A stretch of DNA of 64,000 nt from Actinomycetota bacterium (GCA_020636995.1 JACJWU010000006.1:62001-126000), one strand, 5' to 3'; numbered from the stretch's first letter, positions 8,351-15,883 are shown. Translations and numbers: made by a program. The notes: a model not told the origin generated them from the sequence alone.

Positions 8351-8405
8351 GAGTGTCGCGCGGTTACCGATTCCGGGCCGCCAGACCCGTAACCGCGCAG
8401 CACTC
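8351..8405. repeat. Family D hairpin, copy D1
   Basis: GAGTGTCGCGCGGTTAC (8351-8367) pairs imperfectly with GTAACCGCGCAGCACTC (8389-8405) around a 21-base loop. The same right-hand arm occurs in copy D2 near 35861-35877. Confidence 0.65.
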
Positions 8406-8495
8406 AAGGCCGGCCACGGCGTGACGGACCTCACCCCCACGGACCCCGGGTCATGCCGTACCGTGAAGGGGACCGCTGAACACACGGTTCAGCCA

Positions 8496-8574
8496 TGGTC
8501 GTGCGCTTCACCCCTCGCAGGGGTGGCTGTCTATTTCGGTTGATTCTGTTGTGGGCCACTTGCACTCACGACCA
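8496..8574 (+). promoter_or_regulatory. Structured 5' leader of the DEAD-box helicase gene
   Basis: Outer stem TGGTCGTG (8496-8503) / CACGACCA (8567-8574) encloses a strong hairpin CACCCC (8509-8514) / GGGGTG (8520-8525) and a U/G-rich stretch (about 8526-8552). The closed structure ends 20 bases before ATG 8595. Leaders of cold-shock and RNA-helicase genes are often regulatory, so a cis-acting RNA is plausible but unproven. Confidence 0.4.
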
Positions 8575-8594
8575 CATCCCGATTGGAACATCGA

Positions 8595-9827
8595 ATGACG
8601 TTTGCCGATCTCGGCGTGCCCGCCGAGTACTGCCGGACACTTGCCGGTCAGTCCATCACCGAACCCTTCCCGATCCAGACCAGCACACTGCCCGACTCGC
8701 TGTCCGGGCGCGACGTACTCGGCCGCGGCCGCACCGGCAGTGGCAAGACGCTCGCGTTCTGCCTGCCGGTCGCAATCCGTCTCAGCGGACGCCGTGGCAC
8801 TCCGGGCGCACCGCGCGCGATGATCCTGGTGCCGACGCGGGAACTCGCGGCCCAGGTGGCCGACACCATGCGCCCGTTGGCCAAGACGGCCGGGCTACGC
8901 GTGGTCACCGTCCTGGGCGGCGTCTCGCAGGGCCCCCAGGTCAGCGCCTTGCGGGCCGGAGCTGACATCGTCGTCGCGACCCCCGGCCGTCTCGAGGACC
9001 TCATCGCCCAGCGCCACTGCCGTCTGGATGCCGTCGAGATCAGCGTGCTCGACGAGGCCGACCACCTTGCCGATCTTGGATTCCTGCCGGCGTCGAAGCG
9101 ACTTCTCGACCAGACCCCCAAGGGTGGCCAACGACTGCTGTTCTCCGCCACCCTCGACGGGGCGGTCGGCGTGCTGGTGAAGCGATACCTCGTGAACCCT
9201 GTCACTCACCATGTCGATGCCGCCAGTGCGCCGGTGCCGTCCATGACCCATCACGTGCTCACCGTGGACGAGTCGGACAAGCAGCAGATCGTGCGGGAAC
9301 TGGTCTCCGGGCACCAGCGCACAGTCGCGTTCACCCGCACCAAGCACGCCGCAAAGAAACTTGCCAGGCAACTGACCGCCGCCGGAATCCCCGCCGCCGA
9401 TCTGCATGGGAACCTCTCGCAGGGCGCCCGCCAGCGCAACCTTGCGGCATTCGGCGACGGGTCGGTGCGGGTCCTGGTGGCCACCGACATCGCGGCCCGC
9501 GGTATCCATGTGGACGGCATCGACCTGGTTCTGCACGTGGACCCGCCCGCCGAGCACAAGACCTACCTGCACCGGTGCGGGCGCACGGCACGGGCCGGCG
9601 CCGCGGGGATGGCCGTGACTGTGGGAACGCATGGACAGCGGCGCGAGATCCAGCGGATGATCCGCAGGGCCGACGTCTTCCCCACGACGATCAGCGTCAC
9701 GCCGGGCCATGAGGCGATCCGCAGCATCGTCGGGCCGGTCGCCCCGAAGGTGGCGGCGCCGGCAGCGCGCCCCGAGGCACCCGCACACCCGAGGCGGCGA
9801 CGACCCGCACACCGACGCCACGCGTGA
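8595..9827 (+). CDS. DEAD-box ATP-dependent RNA helicase
   Basis: A 410-residue protein, the length of a minimal RhlE/SrmB-type helicase. All core motifs are visible: Q-motif region near 'EPFPIQTSTLPDSLSGRDVL', Walker A 'GRTGSGKT', Ia 'PTRELAAQ', 'TPGR', DEAD ('VLDEADHLADLGF'), 'SATLDG', 'VATDIAARGIHV' and 'YLHRCGRTARAG'. A short basic tail follows. It unwinds RNA duplexes in ribosome assembly or mRNA decay, often in the cold. ATG 8595 was chosen over the upstream in-frame TTG because the domain starts immediately ('MTFADLGVP'). The upstream leader is structured and downstream is a bidirectional terminator. Confidence 0.93.
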   Translation: MTFADLGVPAEYCRTLAGQSITEPFPIQTSTLPDSLSGRDVLGRGRTGSGKTLAFCLPVAIRLSGRRGTPGAPRAMILVPTRELAAQVADTMRPLAKTAGLRVVTVLGGVSQGPQVSALRAGADIVVATPGRLEDLIAQRHCRLDAVEISVLDEADHLADLGFLPASKRLLDQTPKGGQRLLFSATLDGAVGVLVKRYLVNPVTHHVDAASAPVPSMTHHVLTVDESDKQQIVRELVSGHQRTVAFTRTKHAAKKLARQLTAAGIPAADLHGNLSQGARQRNLAAFGDGSVRVLVATDIAARGIHVDGIDLVLHVDPPAEHKTYLHRCGRTARAGAAGMAVTVGTHGQRREIQRMIRRADVFPTTISVTPGHEAIRSIVGPVAPKVAAPAARPEAPAHPRRRRPAHRRHA

Positions 9828-9832
9828 GACGG

Positions 9833-9863
9833 CGAAGGCCCCGCTGCCACGGCGGGGCCTTCG
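9833..9863. terminator. Bidirectional hairpin terminator between helicase and sodN
   Basis: Perfect 12-base stem CGAAGGCCCCGC (9833-9844) / GCGGGGCCTTCG (9852-9863) with a 7-base loop between two convergent genes. Confidence 0.8.
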
Positions 9864-9875
9864 TCTGTCGCTGCG

Positions 9876-10298
9876 TCAGGCGGGCGGGTACACGCCCATT
9901 CCCTTGGCCTTCTCGGTCTGCCAGAAGATGTCGGCGATCTCATCGATGTAGGCGACGAGCTGCTCACCCACGGCGGGGTCCATCGACTTCTTGGCCTCCC
10001 CGGCCTGGTGGGTCGCCTTCCAGAAGAGCTCGTGCAGGTTGGGGAACTGCGCGAAGTGCTCGGGGGCGAAGAAGTCGGCCCACAGCACCATCAGGTGGTG
10101 CTTGGTCTCCTCGGCGCGCTGCTCCTTGATCAGGATGCACCGTGCGCGGAAGACCTCGTCGTCGGACTCCTGGTACTTCTTCGCGGTCTTCACCACCGAC
10201 AGGGCTTCGATCTTGGCCTGCGCCGGGTCGTACACCCCGCAGTACAAGTCGCAGTGGGCGTGGGCGACGGTCGCGGATGCGAACAACCTTCCGAGCAT
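9876..10298 (-). CDS. sodN: Nickel superoxide dismutase (NiSOD) with P5Y hook variant
   Basis: A 140-residue precursor. ATG 10298 is chosen over ATG 10304 because the AAGGAG site is then properly spaced and a 14-residue propeptide (MLGRLFASATVAHA) precedes the mature His1, as in Streptomyces NiSOD. The nickel hook reads HCDLYCGVYDP: His1, Cys2, Cys6 and Tyr9 are present, but the usually conserved Pro5 is Tyr. The rest follows the four-helix NiSOD ('EETKHHLMVLWADFFAPEHF'). It dismutates superoxide. It is divergent from the protease gene at 10343, which probably removes the propeptide. Confidence 0.93.
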   Translation of the reverse strand: MLGRLFASATVAHAHCDLYCGVYDPAQAKIEALSVVKTAKKYQESDDEVFRARCILIKEQRAEETKHHLMVLWADFFAPEHFAQFPNLHELFWKATHQAGEAKKSMDPAVGEQLVAYIDEIADIFWQTEKAKGMGVYPPA

Positions 10299-10330
10299 GT
10301 GCATTCTCCTTCGTTGATCTGCTTCGACCC

Positions 10331-10343
10331 TACAATCATGCGG
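10331..10343 (+). promoter_or_regulatory. Putative -10 element, leaderless start of the NiSOD protease gene
   Basis: TACAAT at 10331-10336 is followed after six bases by GTG 10343, matching the -10-to-start distance of other leaderless starts in the window. No convincing -35 is seen. Confidence 0.4.
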
Positions 10344-10642
10344 TGCCCCCCGGAAGACCGCAGCCCCTGCGCAGGTTCGTGGTCGCCGACCGTTCGATGG
10401 AGCCGACCCTGGTCGAAGGGCAGGGATTGATCACCAGCGGGTATGGATCGGCGAAGCCCGGGCAACTGCGCTGTTTCGAACACCCGCAACGACCGGGCTT
10501 CTGGCTGGTCAAACGCGTGGCCCGAGTCCGAGCGGACCGCATGGATGTCACCTCCGACAACCCGCGTGGCACCGATTTCACCGACGTGCCGGTCGCGGGT
10601 TCCTACCGAGTGCTGCTGGCCATCCCGACGCGGTTCATGTGA
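10343..10642 (+). CDS. sodX: S24/S26-type signal peptidase, NiSOD maturation protease
   Basis: A 99-residue protein from GTG 10343. The serine motif 'VVADRSMEPTLVEGQ' and lysine motif 'GFWLVKRVARV' give the Ser-Lys dyad of S24/S26 peptidases; no membrane anchor is visible. Position divergent to sodN is the classic arrangement of the nickel-type superoxide dismutase maturation protease, which exposes the N-terminal His for nickel binding. Upstream in-frame codons would run into the sodN start region, so GTG 10343 with a -10 element just upstream is preferred. Its last 8 bases overlap the convergent VOC gene. Confidence 0.85.
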   Translation: MPPGRPQPLRRFVVADRSMEPTLVEGQGLITSGYGSAKPGQLRCFEHPQRPGFWLVKRVARVRADRMDVTSDNPRGTDFTDVPVAGSYRVLLAIPTRFM

Positions 10643-11030
10643 CCCGCATCCAGTAGAACTCGATCGGCAGCCCGTCGGGGTCGCGTCCGGTGACCGCGAC
10701 GGCGTAGGGCACGTCCTCCACCGGACCGTGAGCGATCCCCAACTGGTCCATCCGGGCGGCCCATGCGCGCACCGCTGCTTCGTCGGCGACGCCGAACCCG
10801 ACGTGGTCGAGACCCACCCGTACCGGGTCGAACCGCTCCTCGGCGGCGGTGGTGGTGAACGTGCTCATCCCCAGCATCAACCCGTTCGGCCACAGCAACC
10901 GCAACCGACGCCACTGGTCGCCGGTCCGCTCGGCGACGTCGGCGGGCCCGAAGAGTTCCTGGTAGAACGCAGCGCTGCGGTCGGGGTCGGTCACGGTCAG
11001 GGTCACATGGTGCACGAGTGGCAGGTCCAT
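10635..11030 (-). CDS. VOC-family (glyoxalase/bleomycin resistance-like) protein
   Basis: A 131-residue single-domain vicinal oxygen chelate protein. The beta-alpha-beta-beta-beta modules are clear: 'HHVTLTVTDPDRSAAFYQEL' and 'GLDHVGFGVADEAAVRAWAA', ending 'AVTGRDPDGLPIEFYW'. His and Glu metal ligands are in the usual places (the N-terminal HHV, GLDHV, IEFYW). The substrate cannot be predicted: members act on glyoxal conjugates, antibiotics or catechols. It is divergent from the PPOX-type gene and overlaps sodX at its 3' end. Confidence 0.85.
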   Translation of the reverse strand: MDLPLVHHVTLTVTDPDRSAAFYQELFGPADVAERTGDQWRRLRLLWPNGLMLGMSTFTTTAAEERFDPVRVGLDHVGFGVADEAAVRAWAARMDQLGIAHGPVEDVPYAVAVTGRDPDGLPIEFYWMRVT

Positions 11031-11053
11031 CCACCCACCGTACGATCGAAAGC

Positions 11054-11443
11054 GTGATCATCGACGACCTCGCGGCGGGGAAGTACATCTCCCTGGCCAC
11101 GTTCAAGAAGGACGGTACGCGGGTGGCGACCCCGGTGTGGGTGACCCGGGAGGGCGACCACCTGTACGTCATCACGGAGGCGAACTCCGGCAAGGCCAAG
11201 CGCCTGCGCAACTCCCCGCGGGCCCAGGTCGCGGCGTGCGACATGCGCGGCACGGTGACCGGTGAGGTCGTGGACGCGGAAGCCGTCCTGCTCGACGCGC
11301 AGGGCACCAAGGAGGTCGTCGCCCGGGTCGACGCCAAGTACGGGCTGATGGCCAAGGTCTTCGGGCTGCGCGGCAAGATCGCCGGGCTCATGGGCAAGGC
11401 ACCGGAACAGGTCGGGATCCGGATCAGCCTTCAGCCGCAATAG
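11054..11443 (+). CDS. PPOX-class F420-dependent oxidoreductase
   Basis: A 129-residue split-beta-barrel flavin/deazaflavin-binding protein ('ISLATFKKDGTRVATPVWVT', 'GDHLYVITEANSGKAKRLRN', 'RAQVAACDMRGTVTGEVV'). This is the actinobacterial PPOX-class F420-dependent oxidoreductase type. GTG 11054 is chosen because the upstream in-frame ATG 11018 lies inside the divergent VOC gene. Such enzymes reduce varied small molecules with F420H2; the substrate is unknown. F420 dependence is inferred from the family. Its end overlaps the convergent gene by 13 bases. Confidence 0.8.
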   Translation: MIIDDLAAGKYISLATFKKDGTRVATPVWVTREGDHLYVITEANSGKAKRLRNSPRAQVAACDMRGTVTGEVVDAEAVLLDAQGTKEVVARVDAKYGLMAKVFGLRGKIAGLMGKAPEQVGIRISLQPQ

Positions 11444-12435
11444 GCCTGCAGCGCGTCGAGCACCCGCTCCCACGCGCTGGTGAAGTACTCGCGGTTGGCC
11501 TCCCAGTCCGGGCCGACCCCATGCCCCCAGTGCGCGAGGCGCACGTGCGTGCCGCCGTCGATCGGCTGCAGGCTCAGCACGACCCACGTGTGCTGACCAC
11601 GGGTGGCGAAACCCGGCGGGGAGTTCCATGTGAACACCACGAGCCGGTCCGGCTCGAGCGCGAGGATCCGGCACCCCTCGCCGCCCCGCAGCCCGTCGGG
11701 AGCGTCGTCGAGGAACTGATACTCGTAGGGTCCGCCGATCCCCGGGCCCACGATCGCCGTCGGTCCGAGGAACTGCGCGATCCCCTCCGACGTGGTCCAC
11801 AGCCGGTAGACCTCGTGCGGTGGGGCTGCCACAGTCCGCTCCACAACGACGGGCCGTTCTCCTCCGGCCGGATCGCCGTAGAAATCCCACGCGTAGTCCA
11901 TCTGCCGCGCTACCAGGCGCGCCAGTGCTGAATCGGCGAACCTGGCCACAAGGTGCAGTCCCACGTCGATCCCGCAGGCGATCCCCCCGCCGGTCACCAC
12001 GGCACCGGCATCGACCACCCGGGCGCGCGTCCCGCCCGGCAGTGCGAGTCCGGCGATGTCCTCCCAGTGGGTGGTCCAGTTGTCGGGCAGCAGCCCTGCC
12101 TCGGCCACCAGGAAAGCCCCCGTGCACACGCTGGCGGTGACCTCCCGTCGGCCGGCACGCACGGCGTCGACGAGGTTCGCGTCCGAGGTCGCCGCCGCGA
12201 CGTCGATGGTGCCCGGCACGACGAGTACCCCGTCGCCCCGGGCGGTTCCGGTCGGTCCCACAGGCAGCCCGCCGTAGCTGCGCACAGGCTGCCCGTCGAG
12301 GGTGAAGGCCACTAGGTCGAACGCCGGCGGTTCCCCCTGCCGCGCCAACAGCCGGTTGGCGGTGAGGAACACCTCCCAGGGACCACCGAAGTCCATGAGA
12401 TCCATGCCCTCGAACAGCAGGAAGTCGACGTTCAC
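11431..12435 (-). CDS. DJ-1/PfpI domain fused to an SRPBCC (AHSA1-like) domain
   Basis: A 334-residue two-domain protein. Residues 1-195 form a DJ-1/PfpI domain: 'FLLFEGMDLMDFGGPWEVFL', nucleophile elbow 'TASVCTGAFLVAEAGL' (C104), 'TTHW' and 'GGIACGIDVGLHLV'. Residues about 200-334 form an SRPBCC/AHSA1-like lipid-pocket domain: 'VERTVAAPPHEVYRLWTTSE', 'DRLVVFTWNSPPGF' and 'LAHWGHGVGPDWEANREYF'. DJ-1 domains of this class are amidohydrolase-like or regulatory, and SRPBCC binds hydrophobic ligands. No AraC-type HTH is present. It overlaps the SGNH hydrolase gene by ATGA, so the two are co-transcribed. Confidence 0.85.
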   Translation of the reverse strand: MNVDFLLFEGMDLMDFGGPWEVFLTANRLLARQGEPPAFDLVAFTLDGQPVRSYGGLPVGPTGTARGDGVLVVPGTIDVAAATSDANLVDAVRAGRREVTASVCTGAFLVAEAGLLPDNWTTHWEDIAGLALPGGTRARVVDAGAVVTGGGIACGIDVGLHLVARFADSALARLVARQMDYAWDFYGDPAGGERPVVVERTVAAPPHEVYRLWTTSEGIAQFLGPTAIVGPGIGGPYEYQFLDDAPDGLRGGEGCRILALEPDRLVVFTWNSPPGFATRGQHTWVVLSLQPIDGGTHVRLAHWGHGVGPDWEANREYFTSAWERVLDALQAYCG

Positions 12436-13052
12436 AGCATCTGCCCCACACGCTCGGCCAACGCTGCACCGAGTGCCCGCTGTCCCTGCGGATCGAGATG
12501 GATCCCGTCCACCGGCGACGGCGAGACGACGTCGGCGGCGAAGAACACCGGGGTGCCGGTCTGCTCACAGATGGCGCGGTACTGCACAGCGAGGTTCTGC
12601 GATTCCTGTTCACGACCCTCGAAGAAGACCCCCATGAAGCCCTTGGGATCCACGATGGGCGGGGGCACGACCACCAGGCACTGCGGCTTGCCGGCATCGG
12701 GACCGGCTGCGCTTCGGTTGACGATGTCGATCAGCGTCCACAGCCCCGATGCGGAATGGCGGGCGGACAGTTCCAGCGGCCCTTGCAGATCGTTGGTCCC
12801 CAACATGAGGATCACGAGGTCGACGGGTGCGTGCGATTCCAGCACGGCAGGCAGCATCGCCCGGCCACTTCGGGTGTCCGCGTAGGGACTGTCGAAGACG
12901 GTCGTGCGTCCCGGCAGCGCTTCGGTGATCACAGTGGCGTCGAGGCCGGTGGCCATCACGTCCGGCCAGCGACTGTCAGGCGGGAACCGACCTCCGGTCG
13001 CGGGGTCGAAGCCGAAGGTGAGGGAATCCCCGAAACAGAGCACCACTGCCAT
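12432..13052 (-). CDS. SGNH/GDSL-family hydrolase
   Basis: A 206-residue cytoplasmic esterase-like protein. Block I is 'VVLCFGDSLTFGFDP' (Ser10), block III is 'LILMLGTNDLQGPLELSARH' (GTND), and block V is 'PSPVDGIHLDPQGQRALGAA' (Asp/His), which completes the SGNH triad. The family includes arylesterases, acyl-CoA thioesterases and carbohydrate esterases; this one most resembles the TesA/arylesterase type without a signal peptide. ATG 13052 starts directly at the domain, so the much longer upstream open frame is rejected. It is first in a two-gene unit with the DJ-1/SRPBCC gene. Confidence 0.88.
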   Translation of the reverse strand: MAVVLCFGDSLTFGFDPATGGRFPPDSRWPDVMATGLDATVITEALPGRTTVFDSPYADTRSGRAMLPAVLESHAPVDLVILMLGTNDLQGPLELSARHSASGLWTLIDIVNRSAAGPDAGKPQCLVVVPPPIVDPKGFMGVFFEGREQESQNLAVQYRAICEQTGTPVFFAADVVSPSPVDGIHLDPQGQRALGAALAERVGQML

Positions 13053-13080
13053 GGACGTTGAGGGTACTCCGCAAGAAAAC

Positions 13081-13122
13081 CGCGACGCCCGCCTGGGAGG
13101 GGGGCTGTAGGCGGGCGTCGCG
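13081..13122 (-). terminator. Rho-independent terminator after the SDR gene
   Basis: Perfect 13-base stem CGCGACGCCCGCC (13081-13093) / GGCGGGCGTCGCG (13110-13122), flanked by AAAA on the left and TTT on the right. In the minus direction it ends with a T run, so it fits the upstream SDR gene. Confidence 0.8.
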
Positions 13123-13174
13123 TTTCGTGATCTCACGCTATGGCGGCGGTCGCTGGTGGCACCAGCGTCTGGAG

Positions 13175-13975
13175 TCAACCCTGAGGAGCGCTTGAGCCGT
13201 TCTTGATAATCGAGCGGCCGTTGAATCCGGCCATCCCGTCGAAGGCCCCCGCCCACCGCGAGATGCGATCCGACACGGCCGGCGGCAGGGGGCGCACCAG
13301 GTAGGCGGTCAGCAACGCGGGCCGATTGAGAAGCAGTCGCTGGCGGTCGCGCTCCACGGCGTCGATCACGGCCTTCGCCGCGTAGTCGGGTTTGAGCTCC
13401 GGGAAGTACCAGGGCGACGTCGCGCCGGCGAACATCCCGGTGGCGATCTGCTGGGGAAGCACGACGGTGGTCCGCACCCCTGGGGCGTCGTCCGCCAACT
13501 CCGTACGCAACGTCTCGGCGAATCCGTAGGCGGCGTGCTTGCTCGCGACGTAGTCGGTGAGACCGGGCACCGGCGTCGCTCCCACCAGCGAGGCGATCGT
13601 CACGATGTGCCCGCGGTCGCGTCGCACCATCGCCGGCAGGAACGCCTTGGTGCACCAGAACAACGCCAGGACGTTGACGTCCATCGTGCGTTCGATGGCC
13701 TCATCGGGCAGGTCCAGGAACCGGCGCCCGCTGATCACCCCGGCGTTCAGGATGAGCACGTCGATGTCTCCGGTGGCGGCGGCTTGGGCGTACACCGCTT
13801 CTCGATCGGTCACGTCCACGACCGCCGTCTGCATGCCGTCGAGGGTCGCGAGTGCGGTCGCATCGCGATCCCACGCGATCACCTCGGCGCCGCGGCGCTG
13901 CGCCTGCAGCGCCATGAGCTTGCCGATGCCGGACCCGGCCCCCGTGATGAGCACACGTGCACCGTTCACCTTCAT
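13175..13975 (-). CDS. Short-chain dehydrogenase/reductase (SDR)
   Basis: A 266-residue classical SDR. Coenzyme motif 'VLITGAGSGIGKLMALQ' (TGxxxGIG), 'LILNAGVISG' (NAG), catalytic Ser in 'GHIVTIASLVGATPVP' and YxxxK in 'LTDYVASKHAAYGF' are all present. Asp after the second strand ('VIAWDRD') suggests NAD(H) preference. ATG 13975 begins the domain. The C-terminal Arg/Leu-rich end resembles fatty or steroid-like SDRs, but the substrate is open. It stands alone between the terminator at 13081 and hairpin element B1. Confidence 0.9.
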   Translation of the reverse strand: MKVNGARVLITGAGSGIGKLMALQAQRRGAEVIAWDRDATALATLDGMQTAVVDVTDREAVYAQAAATGDIDVLILNAGVISGRRFLDLPDEAIERTMDVNVLALFWCTKAFLPAMVRRDRGHIVTIASLVGATPVPGLTDYVASKHAAYGFAETLRTELADDAPGVRTTVVLPQQIATGMFAGATSPWYFPELKPDYAAKAVIDAVERDRQRLLLNRPALLTAYLVRPLPPAVSDRISRWAGAFDGMAGFNGRSIIKNGSSAPQG

Positions 13976-14011
13976 GGACTCACCCTGCCACGCCGAACGA
14001 CCCCTCGCCGA

Positions 14012-14088
14012 ATCCGTGAGCACTTCACGAATCCGGGAGCACTTCGGAACCGCCCGCACGCTACCGGATTCTGGAAGTGCTCACGGAT
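14012..14088. repeat. Family B palindromic element, copy B1 (19-bp arm spacing)
   Basis: A perfect 15-base inverted repeat, ATCCGTGAGCACTTC (14012-14026) / GAAGTGCTCACGGAT (14074-14088), encloses a second forward arm (TCCGGGAGCACTTC from 14032) and a degenerate reverse arm (CCGGATTC 14064-14071). Arms repeat every 19 bases on each side. The stop codon of the MEKHLA gene (14081-14083) lies inside the right arm. A second copy is at 51068-51144. Confidence 0.8.
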
Positions 14089-14491
14089 GGCCGGCGACCT
14101 CGACTGGCACGACCCGATCGAAGGTCGCCGCCTGACCCACAAGGAACCCGCCGGCATCGACCACGGGCCACACGGTCGCGTCCTCGATCCGGAACAACCG
14201 CCCCGTAGCACTCACCCGCACACCTGAATAGCCGCGCACGACTCCCGAACTCGACAGGGCGGCGGCGCGTTCCGCGCGCTGATCCACCGGTGCGGTCAGG
14301 CGCGAGGGCATCCCCACCAGCGGCGTCTCCCACAGGTCCCGGGCCGCCCGGTTGGCGAATACGAAGACCGGGTCGTCGGCGGTGTCGTGACACAGCACCA
14401 CCGCGGGAAGGTCATCGAGATCCGCGGGGTCACACAACGGTTGGCCGACGGCGGCCAGGTAGGACGCCGTGATCACCGTCGGCCAGTCCAT
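14081..14491 (-). CDS. MEKHLA (PAS-like) domain protein
   Basis: A 136-residue protein that is essentially one MEKHLA domain: 'VVLCHDTADDPVFVFANRAA', 'RDLWETPLVGMPSRLTAPVD', 'VVRGYSGVRVSATGRLFRIE' and 'DATVWPVVDAGGFLVGQAAT'. MEKHLA is a PAS-related sensor domain, found in plant HD-ZIP factors and as stand-alone bacterial proteins. Ligand and output are unknown. The last codons and stop lie inside palindromic element B1, so the element has inserted at, or replaced, the gene's 3' end. Confidence 0.85.
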   Translation of the reverse strand: MDWPTVITASYLAAVGQPLCDPADLDDLPAVVLCHDTADDPVFVFANRAARDLWETPLVGMPSRLTAPVDQRAERAAALSSSGVVRGYSGVRVSATGRLFRIEDATVWPVVDAGGFLVGQAATFDRVVPVEVAGHP

Positions 14492-14557
14492 GCCGAGAGC
14501 CTAAGTCGCGGTGGCGATGCGCCGGACCACCAGCCCTCGCACCGTGGGCAAGGGACG

Positions 14558-15148
14558 TTAGGGACTGGTCGGCAGCGGGCTCGCCGTCTCAGTCTCGGTG
14601 GCGGTGGCGGTGGCTGTCGCGGTCTGTGTGGCGGTGGCTGTCGCCGTGGCCGTCTCGGTCACGGTACGGGTGGGCCGCGGACTCGCACTTTCGGTGACCG
14701 TCTCGGTCGGGGTGGGCGACTTCGAGGTGTCGGGCTCCGGTTCGCCGCCGGAGGTGAGCCACCAGAACAACCCGGCAAGCGCCAGCAGACCCAGCACAAC
14801 GGCAGCGATGATCCAGCCCACGGGCGACTTCTTCGGCGGTGCTGCAGCGACCTCGGCCCATTCCATGTAGACCACCGACCCCCGCGGCACCCAGGATCCG
14901 GCCACCGGGCTCTGCGCGATCACCTGAGTCGCAGGTTGGCCGGGCAGCGGCGCCTGTCCGGCGAACGAGGCGGGGGCCTGCCCCCACTGTGTGGCGATCC
15001 CGGGCAAGGGACGCCCAGCCACCTGTTGGGCCTGGAACATCGGGGCCAGTCCCGCCTGACCCACGAGGTTGAAGGCGACCTCGGGGCTCAAGCCGACGGT
15101 CTGCGGCACCTGCACACTCTCGATGGGCTGCTGCGGCATCGTGGTCAT
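14558..15148 (-). CDS. PASTA-like membrane protein with Thr-rich tail
   Basis: A 196-residue protein. Residues about 10-100 resemble one or two PASTA repeats ('QTVGLSPEVAFNLVGQAGLA', 'VIAQSPVAGSWVPRGSVVYM'). A transmembrane helix (about 109-131, 'WIIAAVVLGLLALAGLFWWL') follows, then about 60 residues of Thr/Ala/Ser/Pro with TATATA-type repeats. The N terminus has no signal, so PASTA would be inside and the Thr tail outside. That is the reverse of PknB-type kinases and worth noting. A cell-envelope role is inference. Confidence 0.65.
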   Translation of the reverse strand: MTTMPQQPIESVQVPQTVGLSPEVAFNLVGQAGLAPMFQAQQVAGRPLPGIATQWGQAPASFAGQAPLPGQPATQVIAQSPVAGSWVPRGSVVYMEWAEVAAAPPKKSPVGWIIAAVVLGLLALAGLFWWLTSGGEPEPDTSKSPTPTETVTESASPRPTRTVTETATATATATQTATATATATETETASPLPTSP

Positions 15149-15208
15149 GGCCGCACGCTATCGCTTCCCGGTGTGCGCTGACCCGTCAAACGCATCTAGC
15201 GTGCAAGC

Positions 15209-15883
15209 GTGGAGGACCTTCCAGGCAGCGGCGATTGCGAATCCCGAACCGAGGTCTGGGGTCAAACGGCTCTGCTGGTCAGTTCGACGTCCTACATCGT
15301 CGCCGCACTGTTCGTGCTGTGGTGGCTGCGTCGGCACAACAGCACCCTGGCGCCGATCGCCGCCGCGCAGGTGTGGGCCTTCGCGGCAGGACTGGTACTC
15401 GCCGGCTTGGGCAGCATGGATTACCACGGCCCGGCATACGGCCCTGAACCCCTTCTGCACGACGCCGGGCTGGCCATCGCCCTGGTGGCGGCCCTCTCGA
15501 TCGACCTCGCACAGATCGGGGTGCGGCGCCGGCGACTACTCATCAGCCTCGTGGGACTCACCGTCGTGGCAATCGGAATCATCGCGGTGTTCCCGGCCAT
15601 CAGCCCGGCCCTGGCGGCCGTTGCGGCGGTCGGCCTGGTCGTTGCCGAACTCCTCGTCTACAGACGCGGCATCCGAACGCCCGGACCAGCGCTGTACGCC
15701 GGACTCGCGGCACTGACGCTAGGCGTCGCGATCTTCGCTGTGAGCCGGACCGGAGGGCCACTGTGCGACCCGGATTCGTGGTTCCAGGGCCATGGGGTCT
15801 GGCACGTCCTGACCGGACTGGCCCTGGCGCTGTGGGCCGTTACCGCACTGCCGGCCAAGGCCACGGAGCCTGGCGCATCCTGA
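15209..15883 (+). CDS. Seven-helix membrane protein, possible CREST-superfamily hydrolase
   Basis: A 224-residue protein from GTG 15209 with about seven hydrophobic segments. Polar residues inside the membrane region fit the CREST superfamily (alkaline ceramidase, PAQR, Per1): 'GLGSMDYHGPAYGPEPLLHD' supplies Ser, Asp and His, and 'GHGVWHVLTGLALALW' supplies the HxxxH pair near the last helix. CREST proteins are metal-dependent lipid amidases. The match is by motif and topology only. No operon partner is evident. Confidence 0.55.
   Translation: MEDLPGSGDCESRTEVWGQTALLVSSTSYIVAALFVLWWLRRHNSTLAPIAAAQVWAFAAGLVLAGLGSMDYHGPAYGPEPLLHDAGLAIALVAALSIDLAQIGVRRRRLLISLVGLTVVAIGIIAVFPAISPALAAVAAVGLVVAELLVYRRGIRTPGPALYAGLAALTLGVAIFAVSRTGGPLCDPDSWFQGHGVWHVLTGLALALWAVTALPAKATEPGAS

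Larger units (their letters stand above)
8160..8594. other. 435-base non-coding region: element A2, hairpin D1, helicase leader
   Basis: No convincing gene. From left to right it holds family A copy A2 (8186-8303), a short run of GCCGGT-type repeats (about 8318-8350), family D hairpin D1 (8351-8405), about 90 bases without recognisable structure, then the structured leader of the DEAD-box helicase (8496-8574). Confidence 0.7.

Noticed and set aside
14560..14690. Microsatellite or regulatory repeat in the TATATA/ACAGCC region.
   Set aside because: It is the coding sequence of the Thr/Ala-rich tail of the PASTA-like protein.
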